From positions 235,663,512-235,727,511 of the forward strand of contig CM060846.1 of the NCBI GenBank assembly GCA_030762175.1: a stretch of DNA of 64,000 nucleotides, given 5' to 3'. The number at the start of each line of letters is the position of its first letter. Position 1 is the stretch's first letter. Shown piece by piece: positions 1-12,404 of this stretch. The DNA is from Metallyticus violacea. Taxonomy: Eukaryota > Arthropoda > Insecta > Mantodea > Metallyticidae. The notes beneath the pieces are model-generated. The model was not told the origin of the DNA. It did no database searches and was given only the letters and a program-made list of their open reading frames with translations. Position numbers and translations under genes: made by a program.

Positions 1-250
1 CATTTTATTTAATGCCATTCAAACAGCATTTGTAAGGATATATTGTTCTCATTTTTACTTCCAAATGATGGAAAGTGCCCAGTATCTAAAACTTTTCTTC
101 TTACAGTATATGATAAACAGTGATGTTTGCATCTAAAATGTATATGCCTACAAGTCTTATAAAATGTCTAAAAATGTAAATAAATTAATAATTTCTTTAA
201 TCACAATCATTACTGCAAACACAGATATGGAAACTAAAATAATAGATTAG

Positions 251-622
251 TATACACTCTAGTTGACCATCTCCTTGATCTAGTGGTTAGCATTGCTGAC
301 TGCTGGCCAGGAGGCCCAGGTTAGATTCCCAGTATTTGCTTAGAATCTTTCTAAGTTAGGAAGGTCTGGAACTGGGTCCCCCCAGCCTCATGAGGACAAT
401 TAGGAAGCAGCCTGACAGAGAGTGGCGGTCTTTGATCTAGTTAGCTGCGATATAGTGACCTGTGGGATTAGGTGTGATGATCACATACTGCCCTGCAATA
501 CTGCACTCTACCAATGATATTGTGTGATGGAGGTAGAAGACCCAGTGGTCCTTGTGGTAAGCTGAAAGGCCCAAGTGGGGCTATGAGAAACCAAGTTTGA
601 AGAAGATATACTTTAGTTTGCT
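251..622 (+). mobile_element. SINE-A copy 1, tRNA-derived, with target duplication
   Basis: The head has a tRNA-like A box (tagtggttagca, about 282) and B box (ggttagattcc, about 320). A body shared with copies at 12.0-12.26, 29.94-30.2 and 38.7-39.05 kb follows, including gaggacaattaggaagc and gatcacatactgccctgcaatactg. Flanks tatacactctagttg (251-265) and tatactttagtttgc (607-621) look like a diverged target-site duplication. The matching place in the other arm (about 33.98-34.05 kb) has one copy of that flank and no SINE, so the insertion came after the inverted duplication. Confidence 0.75.
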
Positions 623-1500
623 TATCTGCAGGGAAGTTCAATTTTCTTGGTAATCATTTTTCTTGAATATTTTGGTATTCTCTGCCTTTCACTCTTTGAC
701 TGTGTAACTGTATTCCTGGCACAACTATCTTCCTTGCATGTGCATAATTTTCCTTTGACAGCCATTGCTGTTCACATTTAAAAAAAATGCCAAATTATAA
801 AACTGCTAATAACAATCACTCAACATTTAAAGAATCATTATAATTTGTAAGTCTTTATTTTCCTACTAGGTTTATACAGTATACAACATAGCTTGTGCTC
901 TTCACTGAAGCACCTATTCACATTACCCACAAATTCACCATCTACTGGATAGTTCCTTTGATTATGAAATAATAAAGCTAACAGTAATGTAGAAACACAA
1001 AACATGGAAGACATGAATAATTTTAACATCCGAAGTATGCTCTCTCTTGTTAAATACAAATAATGCTCACTTAGTTAATTTCAATAATGAAAAATTCAAT
1101 TATAACAGACTCCATAGGAAGAGTACAAAAATATTAAAGGATGACTTTGAATTTACTATTTACTTAAAACAGTTTGAGAACTAGGAATCACTAGGTATCA
1201 ATAATATCCAGAAACAAAATTCTTGGCAGAGGTGAAGACAGAAACTGAAAACTTATTATAGTAAAATATTGTTAAGTATATATACAGGTTGTACCATACA
1301 CCCTTTGGTATCATATCTATGTGCAACCTCCAAATTACAATCTTAGTGTAGATATATTTCTAGTAATCTTGTAGTATATTTATTAATTTCTGTACCTAGC
1401 TGGTACTAATGATTTAATGTTGCATGAATGCAAGAAAACAGAAGAAAGCTTAAAATAATAGTTTTATGTAGATCTGAAAGTGGCATGATACAAAAATGTT
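623..1500. other. Non-coding arm sequence, no gene seen
   Basis: AT-rich sequence mirrored at about 33.0-33.95 kb. The two arms share a short reading frame here (minus strand at 838-1,059, plus strand at 33,644-33,838) with similar predicted peptides containing VNKCFSEE-like residues. It is short and diverged and I recognise no family, so I do not call a gene. Confidence 0.5.
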
Positions 1501-1559
1501 TTATTGTAGAGAGCCAAAGGAAGTGCTCCTCCCAGTAATGTGGACTAGCAGCTAAGAGC

Positions 1560-2700
1560 TGATCAGTGGATCGGGAGTTTGGTGCTTCAAACCATGTGTT
1601 TTATGATGCTTATTTATAATTCAAGTTTTATTCCTTCTCAAACGAATCCAGATATAAACACTGATTATCAAAGCAAGTATGTAATATAGCATCATCCATA
1701 GTTAATTGAACTTTCAGCATGATGCCAGAGAGACAATCTTGCACATTGCAACATGCTTTCCTTTAAATAACCCCATACAAGGAAATGAAATGGGGTAAGG
1801 TCAGGTGATCTAGCTGATCATGTTAAAGAGTCTTCTCTAATCAAATTTTGCAGATATACAAGTGGTTTCCTATCATCAGAGACCAATATAGGGGCCACTC
1901 CATTCCTAGAACCACATCCTTAACTATTTCATTAAGAGCACGTCCTGTAACAAGTAAGGAAGATCTTCATGTAAAAATTGAAGATACTGTAGTCCTGTGA
2001 GAATGCCTTTGAAAAAATGATGTCGAATTAACTCATTGCCTAGTATTCTATGCAAAACTTTGACACTTTACTGCACCTGGAATGCAGTTTCTCATATCCA
2101 GTGAGGATTATCTATGCTCCAATAATGCTTATTGCGATAATCCACAGTTCTGTTATTATGGAATGTAGGTTCATCTCTAAAGTGCACATTCCCTTAGAAG
2201 TCATCATTTTTCATATTTGCACTAACCACTGAGAAAATACCACTCATGCTTCAGTCATGTCCATGGAGAGCGTGGTGTAGCTGTAGATGCTTGGGATAAA
2301 ATTTAAAACATATCATTAGGCAAAACATGAATGCTGTTATGTTTACATCATGGCTTTGGAACTGGAATGCTGATGATTTTCAATTGCATTTAGCACAGTT
2401 TCTTCATTACCTTCAGAGGTTACTGGAGCATCCCGAACAATAAGCATGCTTTGGTTTGATACCGTTTCATGCAAGCACCTTTCAACCCTTCAAATTGTTT
2501 CCATTTTCACTCATCTCCTTTCTGGAAATCATTCTTGATCAAATTACCTTGCTTCCCTGCATCATATCTTGCTTCTGCATAGAGTAAGACATCAAAATAC
2601 TTTGTTGGCATACAGTCATATCTTGCAGAAAGATTTAAATGGATGCAGGATTCATTGCAGCCTAACAACTTGTTTAGGTCAAGAAGAATAGATACTAAAT
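1560..2700 (-). pseudogene. Mariner/Tc1-superfamily DDE transposase relic (left arm)
   Basis: The minus strand encodes, in broken frames, pieces of an arthropod DDE transposase. Near the N-terminus is an LLYAEARYD-like stretch (about 2,590), and near the C-terminus an SPDLTP motif followed by a VWGY-type block (about 1,770-1,830), typical of the region before the last catalytic acidic residue. Stops and frameshifts are frequent. The same relic lies in the other arm on the plus strand (31.9-32.9 kb), so it was inserted before the duplication. Terminal repeats were not identified. It cannot encode an active enzyme. Confidence 0.65.
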
Positions 2701-3266
2701 GAAAACCATGCACTATGAATTTTCTCTATAGTCTGTATTTACCAACAGAACAAAATTGAACATTCTATACTTTTACATCCAATTTATTTCTGAGTTTGAC
2801 ATATTGATATTTCTTCAGAAATATCAAATCACATTCCAGAATAAAAAAAAATTAGACATATATTGATTCAAACACTTATCACCATATGGAAGTGAATGGA
2901 GACTGTAATTCCATGCTGCCACTAGAACCTTGGGGATTAGTTTGCTGTAACTCCCAGATCTACCTAAATACTAGAAAACTCACATTCTCATCTGAAAACT
3001 TTGTTTGTCAACCATGTTAAGCCCCTTTAGGAGGTTTTGAACATTATTAATTACATGGCGAGAGTGCCAAGTGAACAGGGCAAGGAGAAGGATGTGTTTA
3101 TAGTAACTTCAAGTGTGTGAGGAAAAAGGGGCATAAGCAACAATGGGGAAAGAAATTTCGGTGTATTGAGTAAGGATAGGAATGTTTAGACAAAGAAGAT
3201 TGAAAAAAAAAGGGAGAAGGAGGAAGCAAGAGCACAGATGGTTTAATATGGTTAAGCAATACTTTA

Positions 3267-3545
3267 ATGTTGCTAATTATAGCTGGTATTGAACTAAATC
3301 CGGGCACAGAAGAAATACGGGAAATTTTGAAAAAATTGGATGGTATGGAGCAAAGTTTAAGTGATATACTGAATAAAATAGTTAAGGGAATAAAAGATGA
3401 GGTTGGAAAAGAAATTCAAGGAGTGAAGAGGGAAATGGATGGAATGAAGATGAATTTAGAATGTGCAGATGAGAGGAGAAGCAAACTCAATCTTATATTT
3501 ATAGGAGTGAAAGAAAGGAGAGGTTTTGGCCAGAGCAAGAAATAA
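3267..3545 (+). pseudogene. LINE ORF1 start with 2A-like motif
   Basis: A 92-residue open stretch begins with a hydrophobic run ending in GIELNPG (3,285-3,305). This resembles the D(V/I)ExNPGP consensus of 2A ribosome-skipping peptides found at the N-terminus of some non-LTR element proteins. The Asp is Gly and the final Pro is Thr here, so skipping is unlikely now. The motif is followed by a lysine/glutamate-rich heptad-like stretch (residues about 17-70) fitting the coiled coil of LINE ORF1 proteins, then KLNLIFIGVKE, a typical start of the RNA-binding fold. The reading continues, frameshifted, to about 3.9 kb. Confidence 0.6.
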
Positions 3546-5670
3546 CCAAAATAATGGAAAATAATGTAGAAATGGAATTACATGGATGGGAGATTGTTGA
3601 AGCATACAGATCAGGAAGGCATTTGGGGAAGAGACCAATAATAGTTTCATTAGCAAAAACCTGAATAATTTATGAAATTATGCAAAAGGCAAAATAGCTG
3701 AAAGGGACAAACATGTTTATTAATAAGGACCGGACTCCTGCTCAAAGACACATAAAACAAAATTTAATTCGACTGATAATGGAAACGAGAGCAGCAGGCC
3801 AAAGAGCATATATCAGGAATTTTCAACTGTGGATTGAAGGAGTTAATGCATTCACTACGAACAAGAGAGCTATATGAGCAGCAAACCAATGCACAAGGAA
3901 ATGAGTCAGCATATTCCTAACCAGCTAAAGAAAATATACAGAGCAGCAGAAAATTTTAAGGATCCAATGTCTGGTACTCAAGGGAGAATTGATGAAACAA
4001 GAGACATATTAGTAACCTTTGAGTCAGAAGCTACATCATCAACACACACATCACACATTAGGGGAGGCTGAGCAGCTGGTCTTCAGGAGGGAGCAGATAG
4101 TGGGAATGGTATGATGTTAGGAAAACCAGTGGCAGAAAGAAAAAAAAGGAGGTGTCGCCGAGGAAAGAGAAGGTGGAAGCAGTGCAGGGATTAGTGGAAA
4201 GAGGAGACCTGAGTTGGATGCCAACTATTGGTAGTGGGTAAGAAGTTGGCAAGGCAAGAGGAGAAGTAGGACGAGTACGGAAGAAAGGGGAGATAGTATT
4301 GTTTTGTCTCTGAATGGAAGTATTTTGGTAGTGAATAAGAATAAAATCCCAAATGAAGGGATTCAGTTAAGAAGTAGAAAAGTTTATGAGGTCCAAGGGG
4401 AGAACGGGATCACAATAACAGACAGTAAGGAGATCAGGTTACTGGAACTGTGAAAGTTTGAAAAGTAAAATTAACCTGGGAACTTTACAATACATGTTGG
4501 GTTAATATGGATTATTTTGCAGTAGTAGAAACATAATAAAGCAGTGAAGAGATTACAATAAAGGATTTTAAATATGTAAGAAGAATGGCTGAAACATTGG
4601 CAAGGAAAGGCAAACCATCAGGAGGTCTAGGGTTTTTGTTCAGAATGATTTGAGTAAAACAATTAGAGATACTTGGTCTACGTGCAAGGAAGTACTTTGG
4701 GTCATATTGAAAGATTAAGCGTTAGATGAAAGTATAATATGTATAGGTATTGTATATAACCCCGGAATCACCTCGCATTTCCATAAGCCAGAATTGGATT
4801 ATATCCTAGACAGAAATATACAGGGGTCAAGGGATAAATATTTGAACATTAAGATTATAATTGTTGGAGATTTTAATAAAAGAATTGGTGAGCTTGATGC
4901 AAACTTAATAAATGGGTGGGAAAATAACAATATAATAGAAAAAAAATGAGAATATTAGACACAGTTAGGATAGGGTGGAAGATAAAGGAAGTGAGAAATT
5001 TATTAATTTCTGTGAATTAAATGCACTCATTATTTTAAATTGTAAACATGGGGAGGATGAGCAAGGAGAATTCACCCTCATAAATAAAAATGCCCAGAGT
5101 GTAAATGATTTTGTATTATAGTCAAGTAATATTACCCATATGACAAGTAACTTCAAAGTGTCAAATATAAGCTCAAGTAGTGGGCATTTCCCACTAATAA
5201 GGGTAATAAATATTAAATTGCAGAATGTATTTATTAACCAAATTGGGGAAGAGAATATGTTAGATTTAAATGGAAGGATGAATGCAAGATTCACTTTGAT
5301 CTTGCTTTAGAATCTTAGATAGGAAAAATATGTCAGCATGGGATAGTTTATAGCTTAAAAATATATGAAGTTAAAAACGCAATCAACATATTGAATTTTA
5401 TTATGTACTGGGGTGGGAAAGGAATGAAAGTTGAAAACAAGAGCCATATTAAAGTGATGTCTGGTTTGATAATGAATGTAAAATAAATAAATGTATCATA
5501 AAAGTTAGTCTAATAAAATGGAGGGAATTAGGGGACCCTAAATCAAAAGAGTAGTGTTTACAAAGTAAATATTACTATAATAAATTACTAGAAAGCAAGA
5601 AATGTGCATGGAGGGAAAGGAATATCAATAAAGTAACCAAGGTTATTTTTGATAATAATGTAAGCAAAAT

Positions 5671-7670
5671 ATGGAAGGGTATAAAGACTGTATATCAAAA
5701 TATGTACTTAAATCTAATATAAGCCAAAAAGAATGGTTATGGTATTTTTCAGCTCTGTTTGCATGTCAAAGCTCTATAAAAGGAAGGATAATTCCAAAAG
5801 TAGAAAAGTATTATGTAGAGATGCTGGATAGGGATGTAACAGAGAGAGAAGTAGGGAATCAGATTAAAAGAATAAAAAGAAACAAAGCACCAGGAATTAG
5901 ATGCTATACCAGGTGAATTCCTTATAGAATGGTACAGAGATAAAAATTGACTTAAAGTACTAACAATGATGTTTAATGCAATGAAGGCTAAGGGATACAC
6001 ACCAGAAAGTTAGAGAAAAGCAATTATACAACCAACTTACAAAGGTAAAGGGAACATGGATAAACCTAGTAACTATAGGGGTATAGTACTGCTGTCCAAT
6101 TTGGGGAAAATTTATACAGGAATATTGACTGATAGGTTGCAGGACTGGGCAAAAGAATATAACATTCTTTCGGAGTTTCGAATGGGCTTTAGAAAAGTAA
6201 GGCAGATGGTTAATAACATATTTGTTATAAAAACTATAGTGGACAAAATTTTAAAAGGAAAAAAAGTAAAATTTATATGGCCTTTATTGACTCAGAAAAA
6301 GATTTTGACCGAATAGAGATGAAACTATTATGTCATAAGCTATCAGAGAAAGGGGTGATTAAACAAATGGTCCCCATTCTAGAAGGACTGTATAAAGGGA
6401 ACAACTTTTGCATAAAATATGAAGAAAGGGCAATAACAAGGGAAGTACAGCAGGAAAAAGGATTAAGGCAAGGATGCACGCTACATCCAATATTATTGAA
6501 TTTGTTTATTGATGACATATTGAAGAATATAAGCAATAATAAACATCCTTTGCCAGTAATAAATAAATTGCAAATCCCTTACTTCTCTTTGCAGATTATT
6601 TGCTAGTAGGCTGCATTATTGTAGATGGGTTAAAACGGTCATTACAAGAGGTAGATAAACACTGCATAGAAGGGGGATTAAGGTAAATAGAGAGAAAACC
6701 CCAATTTTAGCATTTAAGAAAGATGAAGGGAAATATAGAATATAAAGTTGTACATGATTGTACATACCTGGGTATAAGAATAGATGCAAGGGGAAAATGG
6801 CAAAAACAAATGAAATCAGCACTAGCAAAAAGAAAAGCAGTATTGAAAGCTGTAAGAGGGTGGCTATATAAAATGCCTGAGATGGAGATGAAATGGTTGA
6901 AAACGATGTAAAATTTGGTGGTTGAGGCCAAAATGCTCTAGGGTATTGAAATTTGGGGACTTGAGAAAGGTTGGGAGGTAGTAGATCACATTCATAGGAT
7001 GTTTTGTAAGGAGTTTTAGGGCTGCCAATAGAAACAACAAATGAAGTTGCGCATTTTGAAATGGGAAGAGGTACAAGAAAGGGAATAGTTATGGAGAGAG
7101 TTCTAAAATACTGGTATAAGATTCTAAATATATATTATGATAATTTATTAAAACAATGCTTACAATATCAAGAAAAACGTTTACAAAATACAGATTGGGT
7201 TAGTAACCTGAGATATAATTTAGAAAATAATGGATTAGGGGATATATGGAGAAAAAGAGAAATACACCACAAAGGTTTCTGTAAAGAAGTTAGGAAAAGA
7301 TTAGAGGATATAGACATCCAAAAATTATTTAGTCAATTATCTGAGAAAAGGTCATTAGATTTTTATGTCTCAATGAAAAATAGCTGGGTAAGAGAGCGGT
7401 ATATGGATAACACTATTAATGAAGAAAGAAAGGGAATAGCCAGGCAAAGAGAAGGATTATGGAGGTTAAAAGGTCAAAGAAATGGATACCCATAAGGCGT
7501 GTGCCCATTATGTGGGGGATAAAGAAGATGTAAAACATATAATTTATGAATGTAAAGAAACTGAGATTTGGAGAAAAGAAAGTATAACATTAAACATTAG
7601 GGAGAAAAGTAATGTTATCAAAATAATAGAGAAAAACTGTAAGTATATAGGGAAATTTATAGAGAATTAA
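5671..7670 (+). pseudogene. LINE ORF2 reverse transcriptase and C-terminal region, broken
   Basis: Open segments in shifting frames (5,671-5,916; 6,056-6,316; 6,277-6,606; 6,723-6,911; 7,061-7,495; 7,482-7,670) form one reverse transcriptase. Order: linker ending NKAPG (about 5,880), SNYRGI, the A-block aspartates in FIDSEKDFDR, RQGC, FADY, YLGI (about 6,767) and a C-terminal thumb with YGIEIWG (about 6,938). The last segment, DVKHIIYECKETE (about 7,530), follows a CPLCG read in another frame. At least five frame breaks are visible. Confidence 0.85.
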
Positions 7671-7795
7671 GAAATAAATAGAAATGGACTGTGAAGAGAA
7701 GAAAGGAGGAGAGTGTGTTCTAGAATCTGGTATTGAGCCTGGAATATATTTATTATTTACAAGGTTATGATTAAGTAAGTAAGTAAGTAAGTAAA

Positions 7796-10749
7796 ATAGT
7801 CTGGGGTTATACCTTTATTTTTCTTGGCAATGAATAAACATTAAATTTACTTGAATTATCAAGCCTAGGATATTGGAAACTATTCTATAAGGTGAATAAA
7901 TATAACACTAGAGGTACTAGTGGAGTAATTAAGGAATAAACATTTAGTAGAGATTGTAGTAAGTTGATAGAATACTGGTGCAGTTATAGCAAGTAAATAA
8001 TTTATTTTGGTGCTTCCGGTTGAGTCAAATCCTGGTCCCCGGGAATTCCAGTAGGTCACTGCTACTGAACTGGGGTCTGGGAAGTAGCAAAATCCAGGCC
8101 GATATTTTGTATTTGGTTAAATTGTTTAGTATTTAGGAGAATGTGATAAAATTAAATGTATTATACTAACAATAATTGTAATTGAGAGGGGACACACCTA
8201 AATTGACCTGGGTCAGATAGATGGAGGCCCTGATGTATTTTGCATGTAGAATTTTCTCAGCAGTTAATAAACATGACATATCATAACATAACCTCAACTT
8301 AGATATTCATTTTTATACTAAGTTTAGTGTAAAATATGAATACTTAATTTGAGGATATATTGCCACTCCATTGTCAACAGCTTCATAAGTACAATATTTA
8401 TATCATAACATATCAATTACATGGCACAAGATACTGCAGTAGTAAGAGTTATGAACATAAGTTTATGCCAGAAAACAAAAACACTAACTTATTCTGATCT
8501 TCTATTAACATGACTGTGCACCATATGTATGGGGTATAGGCATGCCTCTAATTGGTTAACCTATCATGTTTCAAATTACATAGCCCTGCTATTTTCTTTT
8601 CTGCTTTTGACATTGAACATTTACAATAGTGAGTTTGTTCCGTGGGAGTCGTTCGAGGTGGTCCTATTATAAGGGAATCATATTTTTGGGATGAACTTAC
8701 ATCCAGAATGCATTCTTTCCTTTGAACCACTTTTGAAATGTTTAGCTTTTGTTTATTCATACATTATACAAATGGGCTGAAAGTAAATTATGAAGAAGGT
8801 GTAAGATACAAATGCTGCTTAGCAGGTTGCATAAATTCAGTAATATCTATAGGCAGGTAATTCAGCTTGTATATAAAACACTGAAATAACCACACAAATA
8901 GCGCAATATTTTGAACCACTTATGTTCCTTTTTGATAAGTAGAAGATGTGTTATACAAGTTCTGTCTGTGTGCCTGTTGCAGCATTTTACTCATTTTTGC
9001 TTCCTAGTTCCTGTTATTTTTAGCTATGTTGTACTTTATTTTTAATCTTTAGTATAGGTTGTGTAATTTCTTATAATGTACACAGCTAACAACAAAAAGA
9101 ACTACAGAAAAATAAAATATATAATACTGAGACAGTCACTAAAATTGCAGAATATTTTCATGAGCTTTTATTCTTCTTCAAAGAGGTACATGTATATTTA
9201 TTGATTAATAATTATTGTTAAGTAAATAAGATTGTAAAGCATAACTCAATTTTTCCCCTCAGATGCTTCATACATAATTTGTGCATGTTGTGCATATTCC
9301 TGGAAGGTGCCACATGTCATCAATATTATTTATTTCCTGGATGGAGTGGAATGGCTATTCTTTTCCTGTAAGAATATCATACATTGTAGGAGTGTTTGAT
9401 CCAGCAATGGCCCCTTCAATTTCCAAAACAGATCAACATCACAAGGCATCATATTTAGAGACTATGATGGATGTTTCTTTCTTTGTCTCCAATCCCCACA
9501 TATGCAGAAGGGATGCATCAATACTAGCTACATGACAGCAGTCATTGACATACAACACATGCAGGAGTAAGGGCCATTTGTACCAAATTGCAGGCTGTAA
9601 GTTTCAATAAGTTCCTGTAATAAGAAGCATTAACTGATTACCCTTTAGCAGGTCATTTGTAGACAACAGTAAAAATGACTTTCACATTGCAGAGAGATAG
9701 CTACAATTTTTTTTCTCTGTGGATAACTTGGGTATCTCCACTTGCTTGACTGACATTTTAATACTGAGCAATGCTGTAATCCCAATCTTCACCCACTGCA
9801 ATAGTGTATTGCATAAAGTACCTCCTTCATAATGATAATGGTTTAAGTGCAAATTTACCATAGGTAATGGATGCTATTTTTTAAATTTTGAAAAATAAAG
9901 AACACACAAGCTGGTAATTTTTTCATTCTCAGATTATTTTTGGTTCACACCTTCACTAGGGAAATGTCTAGCTTAAATGTCAATTCAACACATTTTGTCA
10001 AATGTCAAATGTCAACAGATCCTGTGTTTGGACAATTACTTTATATATGTGCCATTCAGAGATTACCCAGCTTCTAAATGGCAATACAACTTCTTGTTCC
10101 TTTAGAAAAATGAACTGCCATCTTCATGCCTCTCATGATTGCTGAGGACACTGCACTACAATTTACTTTGGGCCACTTGAATTTTTACAAGTGAAACTGC
10201 TCTGAACATGTAAACTAAATTTTATACCAGTTCTTACACAGAGATGTCACTTGTGCTGTTACCATTGCCAATGCTTGGTCAGTTAGTAGAAACACTGTTG
10301 GATGGACAAGGACAGTACTATGCTTAACTTTAGCTTTACCAACTTTAGAACTTAGAATAGGAAGTTATTAATTATTGATCAATAATTATGACTTGGCCCT
10401 TACATAAGTATTTATTGTAATAATCTTTTAACATCTTGAGTTCAAAGTCAATTTTATTTTGAATCAGCAGAAATGAGGCATTTAGAACAGCAATGACAAA
10501 TGGGTCAATGTATAATTTTTTCTTTTTCTTTTAATACATTCCTTGAACCTTTCTTTATGATTAAAAGCTATTAGAGACTTTTACATCTTCTATGTGGGTG
10601 AAAATTCTATTCACGTGCATGAAGTGTTACACTTTATAACCTTTACTTAAACTAGGAAGCATTATGAAAATAATAATGGCATATGGTAAGTGAGCGCAGA
10701 ATTTTAAAAATTTAACTGTTCTTCACCTGCATAGATAAAATAATGGGGT
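7796..10749. other. Left-arm-only sequence of unknown origin
   Basis: This 2.95 kb follows the LINE tail and ends where similarity to the right arm resumes (near 10,750 with about 31,410). It is therefore part of the 7.7-kb block absent from the other arm, or was lost there. It contains a long hairpin (8,292-8,354) and reading frames of at most 84 codons that I do not recognise. A somewhat GC-richer stretch (8,010-8,100) may be LINE 3' untranslated sequence or another element. Confidence 0.5.
8292..8354. repeat. 63-bp imperfect hairpin
   Basis: cctcaacttagatattcat at the start pairs with a diverged complement ending atgaatacttaatttgagg. The stem is about 25 bp with several mismatches and a short loop. 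It could be the tip of a MITE or a transposon end inside the left-only block. Confidence 0.55.
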
Positions 10750-11089
10750 AGTAATTACTTCATAATTTTGTATATTTTATAACTTTAAAAAAAATAATTC
10801 AATGTAATTTCTATACCTTTAATCTTACTGCAGATAATTATGAGAAATGTTTTTGTGTACTTAAAACAACTGTTCACTTTATTATACTGACAGTATTTGT
10901 TATTTTATGTTGTCCCTTATTCAGCATAAAGGCAATCTCTCTGTGTTTATTCAATTCAGTATCTATTATATCTCATATGACCACACTGTACTGTGATCTA
11001 AAGAATAACTACAAAAATAAATAAAAGATATGCCTATTTAAAAGCAATGATTTTCAAGGTTTCTTTTACTCTAGCTTACTTACTTAGGG

Positions 11090-11410
11090 GAACATACATT
11101 GTATATGGGCGAGTTTTATCGATTTAGTTTATTTATGGATTCTCTTTAACATCTCAAGTCATCAGCATTCCATTAAATTCAGAGCTTGAAACAACTGATA
11201 TTTTTGTTCAGAGGTTCTTTTCAGTCTTGTGGTTCTTTATGTGCCATAAATCTATGACATGGGACCTATAGCTTTACTTCCCATATGAAGAAAGCCATAT
11301 TTTGGATTTTTATGCCCAAAAAAAAAATCCATCCCCTCCAAGTAGGATTGAACATGCGGTCTAAGGTCTATGATGCAATTATGATTACCACTAGACTATC
11401 AGGACAGATA
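11090..11410 (-). mobile_element. SINE-B, left arm copy
   Basis: Reverse complement has a tRNA-like head (gtcctgatagtctagtggtaatcat, then B box gttcaatcc) and the SINE-B body shared with 30.77-31.06, 40.54-40.8, 45.65-45.95 and 58.96-59.19 kb. The family ends in a gttaaagagcatccataaataaat-type tail. The mirrored copy at 30.77-31.06 kb shows that it predates the inverted duplication. Confidence 0.75.
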
Positions 11411-11985
11411 TAGTTCAGTTAGTTTATGCTTGTGGTTGCATACAGAAGGGCTGTTTTAATAAAATAGAAGCTATATTTCATGAATTCTGGAAAATAGGGA
11501 ATTGTAATGTGCAAAATGCTTATCTATATAACCTAATGACAAATGCCGATTTAAAGAGAGCACGCAGACAGCATTTTATAAGAATTATTATCAGGGCCCA
11601 TACACTACTCAGATACAAGCTAATGTAGTAACACATTAAATTCTGAAAGCATTCTGCTGGAAACAAAAGTGTGGTGCAATGCCATTTCTATTCTAAATGC
11701 CTCAAATAAAATCCATTTATCTGTATTATTATTCCAAATCCTACTGCATCCTCTGCCATGCGACTTTAATGGCAGAGGGCATTACTACCACATGGTAGAT
11801 GATCAGTATATTGGTACTGTGCCAATTGCCATCATATAGTATTAGATTTTTTTTAATAATTATTCCCTGAACTGCAAACCTTTTTGATGATTGGAATTGT
11901 TGAAAGAATGATGCAAATGAGTGTAGAGTTCTGTACTGTCTAATGTCACCTTATATTTACCTTTTCAGAATAAGGGAAAAAGCAT
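11410..11985. other. Arm sequence, no gene seen
   Basis: AT-rich sequence mirrored at about 30.2-30.75 kb. No recognisable coding or mobile-element signal. Confidence 0.5.
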
Positions 11986-11989
11986 ATCT

Positions 11990-12262
11990 GGGGAATACAT
12001 CTTAAAAGGAGATTGAACCTGAGCCCACCATTGACAAATACATATGCTACCATCTGAGTCACATTGGTGAATAATTTTAAGACCAAAAGGTCGCCAACTG
12101 TCTGTTAGAGGCAGTTCTCCAATTTTTCTCAAAATACTGACCAGGTCGTATTCTAGATCCTTCAAACTCAGCAAATTCGAATTTTACTCCATTTGTCAAA
12201 AATTAAACCTGCAATTTCCCTTGCAGCAGCCTGCAATCCTTACCACTAACCATGGAAGCAGT
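11990..12262 (-). mobile_element. SINE-A, left arm copy (diverged)
   Basis: Reverse complement reads ttagtggtaaggattgcaggctgctgc, then a GGTTTAATTTTTGAC B-box-like block and the SINE-A body. It is more diverged than the copy at 266-606 and is matched by 29.94-30.2 kb in the other arm, so it predates the duplication. Confidence 0.65.
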
Positions 12263-12404
12263 TGCACAGTGACTTGGCGAAAGAAATAATTTCCAAAATA
12301 AAACCAGATTAAATACCATTCTACATTTACATAGCTGAAAGACACATTACTAAATTTGGATGTTAGTTTATTTATAATATTTTAATGAATAATTGTTTTC
12401 TTAC

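Larger units (their letters stand above)
3055..7795 (+). mobile_element. Degenerate two-ORF non-LTR retrotransposon (LINE)
   Basis: The 5' part (3.25-3.9 kb) encodes a 2A-like motif, a coiled-coil stretch and an ORF1-like RNA-binding region. The 3' part holds an APE-type endonuclease segment with VGDFN (about 4,865), then reverse transcriptase blocks from SNYRGI (about 6,065), AFIDSEKDFDR (about 6,280), GLRQGC (about 6,460) and FADY (about 6,590). The expected FADD core has become FADY, which removes one catalytic aspartate. A C-terminal CPLCG...H...C zinc-like segment lies near 7,500-7,550. The element ends in a short (TAAG)n tail at 7,772-7,795, typical of LINEs. Many stops and frameshifts make it dead. 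It sits in a block absent from the right arm, so it inserted after the inverted duplication. Clade (L2/CR1-like or relative) is not resolved. Confidence 0.85.

Noticed and set aside
1530..1610. tRNA-like A and B boxes near 1.55 kb and 33.05 kb
   Set aside because: Only a degraded promoter-like fragment is visible; too little to call a SINE or tRNA.
9281..9535. 84-codon frame in the left-only block
   Set aside because: No recognisable motif on either strand and no partner in the other arm.
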